33,977 nucleotides of DNA from Sperchopsis tessellata (Eukaryota; Arthropoda; Insecta; Coleoptera; Hydrophilidae), in contig JAWQRN010000214.1 of NCBI GenBank assembly GCA_033557685.1, positions 1 through 33,977 on the forward strand, written 5' to 3'. Positions 11,601 to 23,600 of the stretch are shown here, piece by piece (the first letter of the stretch is position 1; every line of letters begins with the position of its first letter). A model generated the notes under the pieces. It was not told where the DNA came from, did not search any database, and saw only the letters and a program-made list of their open reading frames with translations. The position numbers and the translations under genes are program-made.

Positions 11601-14600
11601 AAGTATCTTTTGTTCTTGAAAAGTCCCCTACATGATGAATATCTCTCTTTCTTAAAGATGATTTTTAATATTTTCTTTTGTGTTATGAAAATATTAGCCC
11701 CCATTAATTTTCCCAAGAAAATAATTCCAAAGAACATAACCAAAAAGAAATTTGCATTATAAATAGCAATTAGATTTGATGGATGCCTGACAGGATAGAA
11801 CTCTCATATCAAAGCAGTGTTTAATTTTAATAAAGTATTATTTACATTAGGGATGAGCAAAGTTTTTAGTTGAAGGGTCAAATAATAAATTTAAATGAGA
11901 AAGCAAGAAATATGCTTTTTTACAAAATTTATTCAAGAAGAAAACTGATTTCTCTAAATATTGTTTATAACATATTATTAAAAAAAAAAATTATTTCACA
12001 TGAATTATATTTTAAATATATTCCATTTTTTATATATATTTTTTAATAAGAGGAGTGTGACTGTTTCATATCTTTTGCCATTTGGTCTATATTTGGATTA
12101 AATTTTGTTGTAGAATGATACATTTTAATTGAAAAAGTTTGTTCGCAAATATAGGTGGAACCAACAATTGTTAGCATGTTATTTTAAAAAGTTTTTAAAT
12201 TTAAATGAATCTATAGAATTGTAAAACATACAAATATTTTCTTTGCGATGTAACTCTTTGAAAATAGTTTTACACAACAGATCAATTAACTAAGGTGTAG
12301 ATCATTCGGCGCATTACTTATTTCCTTGGAAAATGAGTCACGTACTATTGACAAACTATTTTCAATTTTATAGATCACCAAATATATGAGGATATTCATC
12401 GTTTAAACTATTTATCATGCAAACGTATCCTTTCAATTTTTCATCATATATTTTTCGCATTTGCATGGTCAGGAAATGATCAAGGTTTTTATTAAATAAA
12501 TGTTGAGAAAATAAAATTAATTTCATTTGAAATGCAATTAACATTAGCATCATGTCATGAGAATATGAGTTTTTTTCCTTGTAACACCGTATTAAACACA
12601 TTGAGATGTCATAATAACCAGGGTGAATGTGTCAGTTGTGGGAAATTGTTGTTTTGACCCAAACTTGATAAAGGGCTTTGCCTAAGCTCGTAAGCATATA
12701 CTAGGCCTTGAATGTCTAGGCACATTGATAAAACAAATGCACAGCACTTGTCTAGGGCTGCAGTGGAGCCAAAATACTGTACTATAAGCCAATAATTTGA
12801 CTGTCAAATTCAGGAAATTTAAACAGTTTTTTAAATATATGTCAGTATCATCACATAATTTATAATAATTTCCACGTTCCGCATAAAAAGACGAAGTGAA
12901 CCACCTGCTGCCCACAGGTCGTCGTTTGCCGACCCCTGCTTTATTGTCCAATAGAGTGTATCATCCAAGTCTAGTTCCAAAACCCTTTCTGAATATTTTA
13001 ATCTTCCATTGCCTAAATAATGCAGATGGTAACATGCAGTTTCAAAATACTGAGAATTTTGAACTAGAACACTTTGTAGCATTCATAATAAGTCTATTGT
13101 TATCACAACACCCTTGCACAAATGTAATCCTATCAGTTGCAACCTTTTCTAGGTCTGTATATAATTTATCTCATACAGATATTGGTCACCCATATAATTT
13201 ATAATTGTGGTGGGAAGGTTTACATTAGCAGACCCAACATACTTCCTTGGGAGACGTATGCTTATACCACTCCAATGCACAACATTTTGTTTTTTATCTG
13301 ACAAGTAAGATAATATTAAATCTTGCCAAATAGCTCAATCTTATTTTTAAAGCTTGAACAATAATACTGAATGATTCAGGCAGTTGAAAGCTTTTGTTAA
13401 GCCAATGAAAAGACTGCAATTCATATAATATTTGCCTAAGTTTTTGAAAATCTGATTAGTGAACTTGAAATATTGCTGTTTCCACACTTTTTTCATTTAA
13501 ATATATGTAACAATTAAATTTAATAAAATGTCTTTTTCAGTACACAACTCTATCTTATACCTTGGACAAGTTTCCGTTTAGAGGGGGTTTTTATATGCAC
13601 TTTGAGAATAATCTGATTCAAATTTCTAAGAAAACAACTTTACTATAAAATCTTATGAATTTTCTCAACTGGTTTTTAAGGTCTATCTGAAGCTTTGGAC
13701 AAATGTTCATTTAGAGGGGATAAGGGATGTCCATATAAAAGAGTTTTCACTTTAGAGAGAGGTCTATTCTGCAATAATGTATTAAATATATACACATACA
13801 TAAAAGCCCATCTTTGGCTGTCACGCTTGCAATTACCTAGGCTACGCATCTGTCATAATGGACATTTCTACCAATATTAAACATTTAAAGTTTATTTTAA
13901 TTAGAAACTAACAGAATAAGTACATTTTAATACTTATGTATATTGTAATGTCTTTTACAGGTATTATTGTAGTAAAAAAGTTGAATACAGAAAAAGCAAG
14001 AATGATGAAGGGAAAGACAAAATCAAGAGACTAGAGGATTTGAAAATATTTAAAAATTATTAATGTGGACATACAGTGCTCACAAGTTGAGTTTTGGGAA
14101 CTGTCCAATAAAAGAGATTTCAATATACTTATTGCTTTTAGCATTTGTAGATCTCAGTTTGTCAATATTTATCTATTTTTTTAATAGATAGACTAGACAG
14201 GTACATGTCTTGTTAATGTCCTGTGCAAAGGTGGATGAAACATCGGCAATAAGAAAAGCTAACATGGTTATTTTCTGGAAAACCTGAAAAAATATGCTAG
14301 TGTTTGAGAATTTTATCGCTAAGTTGGTTTACAATTGAAACTTTAAATAATAGTTCAGATTTCGTATAATATATTGGGGTGGTATTTCAGCACTGAAATA
14401 AGGTTTAAGTATCCAAAAAAGGTTTTTGAGAATACTAAAGATAACCATGTAGAAAATATATAAAAAAGCCAATGAATTTAAATCTGCAGTGTGGGATTTA
14501 TATCTTAAGAAAATTTGAAAAATTATAAGGTGATATTTGCTCACAAGAAATCATTTCTGGAACCGTAGATAACTTTTTATATCATATTTTGTAAAGAAAA

Positions 14601-17600
14601 AGGCCTTAAAAGAGAATCACGATTACTGGGAATATAGAAGTAATAAGCTCAAGTTGATAGTGGCTAATTTACAGGGTAAGTAAAATGTTTTTATAAAATG
14701 CATGTTTGATTTCAACTGTTGATACATTCCCTCCCGATGACCTTGTTTCATTTGTGAATTTTCATAACAAATTATGAGTTACTTTTAATGGTTACAAATT
14801 TTGAAGGTTGGAATAAGGCCAATAGTTAGTAGCAAACAGGCTACGTAGTAGAAAATATTTTGTAGACATAAAATAAAAAATGTCAATTTATTACCTGCAT
14901 GACTCGAGGAAATCTTCAAGAGAGACCTGTTCGCTGTCACTGGAAGTGGAGGTGAGACTCATAGTGAGTGCCTGGCTGAGTCCCTGCGCCGCTGCAACTG
15001 TTGTAGACATGCCGCCGCACTGCTGTCCTGTTGCATTATTACCCGAAGATAAACTAGGATAACTTTGAGCTGTGCTGAGTAACCCACCTGGGAAGTTGCT
15101 GGACAGTGCTAGACGTACCAAACTAGAAACCGAATTTGGTCCTCTTGGGTAGATTGAACTTGCGTTAGCGTTATTCTGAGCATTCGAACTCATTATGCCA
15201 CCACCAGCTGATGAATTGTTGGAGTTCGAATTAGCAGAATTTGTTGTAGAAACAGATCCCAGAGTCCTCCTTCTAGCGAGTGCAGCAAAAGTCTCTAGTA
15301 ATCCAGCTGTTGAAGATGGCTCAATCTGGTTTCCAGATTCAGCCGATGTAAGATTAGGTACACTAACACTCATTGGGTTGGTTACAACGATTGGGCAGTT
15401 ACTATTGTTCCTGGCATTGTTGGAGTTGGTTACTGCATCATCCTTATCTATACTACAATCTTTACTCTGTGTTTCATCTGTAGTGAACTTCCGTCTAGTT
15501 AGTTTAGAATCATCCACATCTTGGTTGTTTGATAGCGATATTCGTACCCCTGGATTAATAGGGTTAGGTAGCATGTTAATAGCACAAGGGTTTTGTTGCC
15601 CCATTGATTGCAACAACTCACCTGACAAGAAACTGTTAGTGTTATTTCTAAATATATCAGAGCCTTCACGTATTTTATCTAATGCTTCAACAAAGCTTTG
15701 TGCTGCAACCATGCTTGGTTTAGATCGACTGGAATGGACATTTTTATTGAGATTTGATGTGGAATTGCTTGAGACCATATTTGGTTTGTGGGAATCAGAA
15801 GTGTGAGCTTCTTCAGAGCTGTGTTGCCGTCTTGTGTTAGTTGGTTTTATATCATTTAAAGCCAAGCTTTCCACAATCGTGGCTAAATCACTAGAAATTG
15901 AATTGTTTATAGCAGACAGATCGTGATGTGGGTCGCGCAGAGGATGAACCACAACCGATAATTCTGAATCATTACTTGCAGCTTGAGATTCTGAAGTGAC
16001 CGCCACAATAGCTTCAGCTCTTGCTACACTTAAAACGCTTTCAGCTATTGTCTCTGCTGCTTGCTTAGCAGCTAAATTATCGGCTGAAGCAGCCTGTTCA
16101 GTAGAAGCGACAGATGTTTTCACATCTGTAGCCTCTGGTAAACTTGGTGTGGAACTGCTCTTGCGGCTTGTCAGCACACTCTGCTTATCCTTTGATTCTT
16201 TGCTTTTACCTGAGGGAGTATTAACTGGGTAAGCTTTGTTTGCGGTTGCCCCCTCAACATCATAGCTGGGGGCCAATTTAAGGTCGTATTTACCTTCAGC
16301 GCCCATTCTGTATGAATTTGACCCACCATGGTCCCACGTTACATCAATCCATCCACTATGTAATTCACCTGTTATGGTACCTTCCCCTGGGGGATTACCA
16401 TCTTGGTCACGCCATTTCCAGTCCATTCCTCGAACAACTCTAGCACCCATTGTAATGTGTTTTAACATTTGCGCTTTCAGAAGTTTTTTTTGTTTTTTCA
16501 AATGAGCTTCAGCTTCTCTTGCAGCTTTACCTAAATCATCAGCGATCCCTGTAACTTGCCCATATATTTCAAATCCAGATAAACTTAAATAGTGTGTTTG
16601 ACCAGAAGCATTCTTTCCACATTGCTGGATACGTACATGTCTCCAACCTTGATACTCATCGGGAGAGACTTCAATTGGCCAGGAACTGGTTGAACCTGGT
16701 TCATTTAAACTTGTGTCATCTGTGTGAGTATACAGAGTGGTCCAATTAATACCATCTCTCGACATTTGGAACAACCAATTTCTTAAAGCAGATCTTCCGT
16801 AACCTCTTGCATGTCTTAAAGTATAACTGCTAGGTATCACAAATAAACCTAAATCTATGGTGAACCAAGAACGTTTATCATCATTTGTATGACAATTCAA
16901 TGCAGATGGTTCCCGGGAGAGAATATCTTCAACTCGTCCATAAGGCAAATTTCTACCATCTGAGTTAGAAACATTAACTAACCCATATTGGGCAGGGTTC
17001 ACCCATTCTGAACAAGTCTTTCCATTGGTGCCAATGAAATATATAATACCATTTTCATCAAAGTCGTGACTATGTTTAAATGTTTGATATTTAGGATCTT
17101 TCAGCTTCTTCAAAAACTGGAAGGTACTTCGATCATAATCGTACCACTGCTTTGCCACCATTTTTAAAAGATATCGCTCTAATTGCGCAACTGTGCTTAA
17201 TGGTTCCATTTTTAAACCTCTACCAGACCTATCAATCAAAGAACTTTCACCAGATGCTTTCTCAAGTCTAAATCTTACGCGTCTCGTTAAAATCTGAAGG
17301 CCATATCCAGACCCAGGGGTGTCATACAAATACACTGGTAGTTTTTCTATACTTTCCAGCACAGAAATCAACTTGTGTACCAAAATAGTGGTGGAATTTT
17401 GCCCATCTGTAGTTTTCTCTTCGAAACATTTTTTGAACACTTGTACTCGTTGTTTCTGAAACTTGTTTGTCTTGCTAGACTTCAAACCCTGGTCCCAGTA
17501 GCTTGTAGAGAGTAACGAGAGTAAAGCTTGTATGAGGCCAGAGCTGTGTAATTCGTAAGCACTAACAACACCATCATCCTTCAATATTTGAGTAAGCTCA

Positions 17601-20600
17601 TCAAGAGCACTTCTTAGAATTTCTTTCCAAGCATTATTGGCACCATCTCGGTTATTGCCATAAGAGCATTGCTTCTGACATGCTCGTTCAATTTGTGCTA
17701 CGATGTTTCCTAATTTTGCTACAACACCTCTTGGCTGAGCTTGAGCTGCTTTGAAATACTGTTCATAGATCTGCTGAGCTTGGTATTTAACTTTCTGCTT
17801 TGTAGCTTCTATTCTTGACTTCAATTTCTTTCCACGTTTGTTGGACCAACCAGCAGAAAATTCAGGACCTGTAGAAATAAAATGAATGTTAGTACTGATT
17901 TAAGAAAAATCAAAATAATTATATTTTCTGACCACATCAAATATGATACTTGGGTTTTATGTTAATTGGGTACGGGTACCAACACGAGGATGTCGGCCAA
18001 CCATACTATTGTGTTTCTGGTAATACTTATGGTGAGCCATAGGTCTATCTTGTAGCTCATTTTTATAGACCCCAGCTGACGTGATTTGGGTTTAATGCGA
18101 ACAAGGTACCCACATCAGGGTATCTTGCTAATCTTACTTTGGTGCCTCAGGTACTACTGAGGATGAACCCTAGGTTTACCTTGTAGCTCCATGCAAAATT
18201 TATTGCTTTCATAAGGTAAGTTACATATTCTGAAATCTAAATTCGTACAAGAAAACTGGCATAACTTTCACCTAGCTGTATCCGTGTCTCATGTCTAAAG
18301 TTTTAAATAATACGTTTGCATTCTAGGGATTAAAATCATATTTGGTTACATACCTAAACTTGTCTCTGCTGTAAAAGAATGTTTAGTGCCTCGGTTTGAT
18401 TCAAAAATAAAACCGGGTAATTCTTCTCTTAATATGGTGGCCTGTTGTTGGCCATCAGAGTTGTGAATGTGTAGCTCAGCATCTTTCCGTGATGTTAAAG
18501 ACCAGTTGCCCACGACAAGACGTGTCGGGCCAGGTTTTGACAAAATTGGTTGGGAATTGGTGCTATTTTTTACTGCTGCTCTGGCCCTTTGTAGTTTTTC
18601 CAAAAATTCTCCTCTGTTTTCTAAAATTGCATACAAAATTAAATTTGTAACTAATTATAAAATTAAAGGCACAACAATGAAAACATTTATTACATATCTT
18701 AGGTATTAAGAAAGCATAATAAGAAAATCCAGTAAAAGAATAGCATAATATAAACAAAGATGATGTTCATACTGAGCTTATGGTAAGTTAACTTTTCTGC
18801 TATACCTTAGACTCGTGAAAACGTACAACTCTATCATCCTATCCATAAAATTTAAAGTATTGACTCTTATCTTAGAAATCAGATACATTAAAATAAAACA
18901 ATAATTGAAAAAAGTATACAAAAAATTAGTATGAATTCAAACATTCCCCTAATTTTAGTTTTCAAACTCTGATTTAAAAAATTGAAATATTTTTAAAACT
19001 TTTATGTGAACCTTGTTTTGTTGTGTAATGGTGTGTACCAAAAAAAAAAATAGTTACAAATAGAGATGGTGCTTCATGATTCAATTTTATTCTAAATACA
19101 GTTCGTTCAAAAGTGAATGTTTTTCATTATCTAAAATGGGTGTTTTAAAAAATATATAGCTGTCAATTTTTGTTAAAATTAATTGGCCACTTAAGTATAT
19201 TATAAGTTTATTTGATATATTAACCATGAAAATGTATACAAATTATAAATTATAACAAGTTAAATGTTGAAAATAAAATATTTTGCAATCACCAAAGATA
19301 CGTTTAGATTAACCAAAATTTTACCAGAACATAAAGAGCTAATAAAAACAAATGTGTTGTATTATTCAGTTAGGGAGACAAAGGATATTACAAGAAGAAA
19401 ATAGTGCTTTACACTAAACTTAAAGATATTTTGACATTTTTAAATAGCAGGATTTTCAATATAAAAATATACTTGTTGAACATTTAGGTAAGATTCTGAT
19501 GTACAACCGTTTGAAAAGGTCTTGAGATACAATCAAAAAATATGTTTGACATTTCAAGTATCCTACATTTTTGCGACACTCGTTTGTTTTTTTATTGACA
19601 TATGTCAAGTTAAATTGCAACATGTGTCAAGTGGCACCTCATTTACAAGGTATTTTCATTCTTCACACAACCTCAAATTTTGTTAAAGTTTGTTTAAATT
19701 AAAAAAAAAAATTACAATGAAGTCATTGCTTTGACATACATCAATAAAAAAACAAAAGTGTTGCAAAAATGTAGGACACTTGAAAAGGGAATCGACATTT
19801 ACGAGCTTATTTTTCAGAAACTGATGATTCCGAATATATTCTAGTGATTCCCGACTTTATTTCCAGCCTGTATAAGCATGTCGCTAAAGGAAACACCAGT
19901 AGAAAAAAAGCTGATAGCAGACTCGCAGGCAAGGGTTATAAAACCATACTAGAAACACAAATCTGAAAATTTAAAACAGATTTGTTTATATGTTTTTTTA
20001 CATCAGGTTATTAAGCTTTAATACTGTTTTAATATAGGATTATAAGGAAGAACTTTAGAAGATAGGATATTTTATAAAGAAGATAGTTACAATAGCTTGT
20101 ACATTACATTTGAATTTCTGGGAAACAAAAATTGGAAACAACACCAAATTGTAAATAAGATATCATTACACTAACTTTGCTTTTTTATAAGGAGTCAATT
20201 TGGTATTAAGTAAAAAGAAAATCAAAATTGTAGAAATTTTCGGTAAATTGTATAGAGGGAGAGGATATTACTTATAATTATCAAATTTTTGATATAATTC
20301 TGCCTACCAAACCATTTCTACTTTAGTGCAAACCCAATTAAGTATTATAAAAATATATAATTGTGTGACATTTATAATAAACCATAAATTTTAAAAATTT
20401 CATGAGCTTGATGATGTTGAACGAAACAATATCACATGGAATGGTACTAAATTATCTACAGCTGTCTTTGATCCTTTCCATGTTTAACTACCATGAACTG
20501 GTTTATGCTGCTTGTCTGAATTCAGTTGATAAAATTGCTGCCTAAGTAATTTGGGTAACAAGAGAGAATTTATCATATGGTTGTCATTTATTTGAAAGAG

Positions 20601-23600
20601 CAATTACTTTTTAGATTTGGCATAATTTTCTGTAGGGAACTGTGACTGCCACAAGTAAATTATTTTAGATTCTTTATGGTTTGGTAATTCTGAAATATTG
20701 TTTTTAGGGTGAACAGAGAAACAAATCGTCAAACTGCGGACTTATTACAGCTCACTTTTTTGACCAGACTTGTAGTTGCACATTTCTTCTTTACTAGATT
20801 ACATTTTATTTCTAAATAATGAATAAGTTTATCTTATGGAGATAATTAGAGTTGAGTTCAACCATCAACTTTGTTCTACTGATGTAGTGTTCCTTTCTGA
20901 ACTACATCATCATTTGAAAGTGTCCAATTAAACAGTAACTTCTATATTTTTTTATATATTTTCTTAAATAAAAGATAATTTTATCATTTACGTTTACGAA
21001 ATCAGATGTGCTGTGAAAATTTAAGCTCTAAATGATATATATTTTTTAAAGAGAAATGAAAACTGTCATAAGACAGAATATATTTTTCTCTAGTTATTAC
21101 CAAAATTTTTGAAATTATGTAATTTATTGGTAGAGGTCCAAAAGACAAATTAATAAGGAAAACAAATTTAATGTCCAAATGTAGATTTCTGATTTTTTAG
21201 ACCACAAATATATCATGTACCTTTATGCACATCTACTGCAAATCCTTTGAGATACAGATGATATTGTAGATTAACCTAGGAATTAAAATACATTACTGTG
21301 GATTTCGTAGACCTAATTAAAGGATACCAAATTGCTTAACTATATCCAAGAGAAAATAAACATATATTTATCAATTCAAGTGTTAGAGTTGAAAACATAC
21401 CATTGTTAGTAAGTATAAAAACTTAAAAATGCATCAAAACTTTACTTCCCATATTTGTAAAATTTTGTTTGAAAAGTTAACTTTAAGCAGTAGAACATCA
21501 AAGAATAAAGTAAGCGCATCAGTAAGAAGGATAAGCACAACTGCTTAAGCCACCATATTTAGCGTGTAAAAAACAAATAAACATGGTACAGAAAGCAACG
21601 GACTGCAACATATATGAACAAGCACTTACCTTCAGTCGAGTGCGAGTCAGCTGCACGACCTTTGCCTATTGGAGAAACAAAAGAAAACGACAGTCACTTG
21701 TGTTATCACTCTTAAAAAAGGCAGTATTAGCAATTTCGGTATTTTTTTTTAAATAAAACAACTATTTTGTGTACACTAATGTAGTGAAATGTGAGATGTA
21801 AAAATATGTAGAGAATGAGAAAATACTGTTGAGTCATGATTATCTATTTTGATATTTTATTTGCTGCTACCGATTTCTGTTTGGTATTGGTAAACTGTTA
21901 TAAGCCATGTATTGTAAAATATATTATAGTGAAGTCAGAGATTCCTTCAGTTTATAAAAAAAAAACATTTTGAAAAAAAATATTGGGTAAAGCTCTGGTG
22001 CTGCATTGCTAAAAAATATCTTTTAATCTGGCTTTGTTTTAGATTTTTTTGAAAGAATTTGATACTATAAATGATGATATGCTAGTTATTAGAATCTCTA
22101 CATTATGTTGTTTCTGAATCCTTTGTAATGCAGTTTATCCGTGACTACCTTGGCAACCATGCAATAAGTTAAAGCATTAAATTTTATTGTTTGCATTTAT
22201 GAAGACATACAGTGTCTTATCTGGTTTATTTATTAAATATAATAATAATTAGGGTGGAAGACTAGTTGATTCCATGCAATTCAGCTGAACTTAGCCCTAC
22301 AATGTTTACTTAATTATTATAATGTACTGAGAAATAAATGTTATTTACGTGTAACTTTTGTTTATTTCTTGTTTGTTGCAACATTCATAAAACGTGTTAA
22401 TAGAAACTGTCATAGTTGTTTTATTATATAACTGACAAATAGAAAATTAGAATTAGCCCATGATTCTAACGTAATATGCAGAGGTCAAACTCATAATTCA
22501 CTATTGAGGACAAAAGATCTTTTTAAATCAGAAGTGGGTTTCCTCTAACAATTAAAAAGTCTAAATTTAGTAATTTCCTTAGATGTTAACTTGTTTTAAT
22601 AAAAAAAATAATCTGTTCCTAGTCAACCAACCAATCTTTTTGGTAACCATATCATTGGAAAAAATAGTTTTCAAAACACGTAGTCTTTTTAGGTCTTACA
22701 TAATTGTTTAATTGAATGTCTCAACTGTGCATTAACATTAACAGTGAAAGTATTTTATTTTTAATGCAATGATCTTCGTGATATCTTTTCAAAAGTTAAT
22801 GATGAATGAATTTGAATATCGTTATTTTGCATTACCTATTACTTTAGTAATTAGTTTAATGCTCCAATCAGTGTATTACTTAAATTGTTTTAAAGTTTTG
22901 GTGTACCATGAATTTGACACTCTATTATCATGAATATAATGACCTAGTGTTTCTAATAGATAAAAATGTACTAGCAAAAGCTGTGATAAAGGTAAAATTA
23001 GTTCAAAAACAAAAACCTCATTTCTGGGATAGTGAACATGATCATTTTCAGAAAAACTGTTTAGTATTAATTAATAACTTATACACGATGACATGATATG
23101 GTGCCATTCACGAGGCAGACTATCTACAGCAAAATTACTTACAAAATCATATAAAGAAGGGTCTGAAAGGCTTTCAAAATTAAACAAAAAATCATGCTCT
23201 CTTTTTCGTAAAAAAAGGCAAAGGGGGTCAATAACAAATAAAAAAGTGCTATGTAAAAAGTCTCACCAGATGTGTCGGCACCACCTTCCGGTGATCCACT
23301 GGAATACATTGTCGCTAACTTTCCATCAAGGATAAATCTGAACCAACCATTTGATCCATTGGACAGTTCTAGAGCCGCTGCGTCTGACCAAATGTATAAA
23401 CAATCTCGTCCGCGACATATACACCAATCTCGCCAATGATACGCTTTCCCAGCCAATACTTCCTTGGCATCTTCCATTTGAGTTTGTTCAATGGACTCTG
23501 AAAATAACAAACATTTCTATTAGATCACTATCATTCAAAATACTGTTTTTTGAAATATGTATACAACCCGGGACTCAATACTTGATATTTGCAAAAAGAC

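Larger units (their letters stand above)
9379..14894 (-). other. HECTD1 intron (5.5 kb) with three dead transposons
   Basis: GT..AG intron between exons G and H. Contains a mariner copy (about 10280-11145), a hAT element (11848-12938) and a reverse-transcriptase relic (13130-13440), all oriented with the gene. A diverged duplication is visible near 13555-13600 and 13692-13735 (both read TTGGACAA ... TTTAGAGGGG). 9380-10270 and 13900-14890 are AT-rich with nothing recognised. Confidence 0.9.

Noticed and set aside
15195..16232. Long + strand open frames (203 and 78 codons) opposite the large exon
   Set aside because: They are antisense shadows of the HECTD1 coding exon, with hydrophobic composition produced by complementing Ser/Asn/Thr codons; no independent support.
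20881..20908. Hairpin GATGTAGT...ACTACATC as a structured RNA
   Set aside because: A stem of 8-10 bp is easily found by chance in this much AT-rich intron; no other support.
22908..23096. + strand frame of 62 codons as a small gene
   Set aside because: Low-complexity, AT-driven composition; no motif, conserved start or promoter seen.
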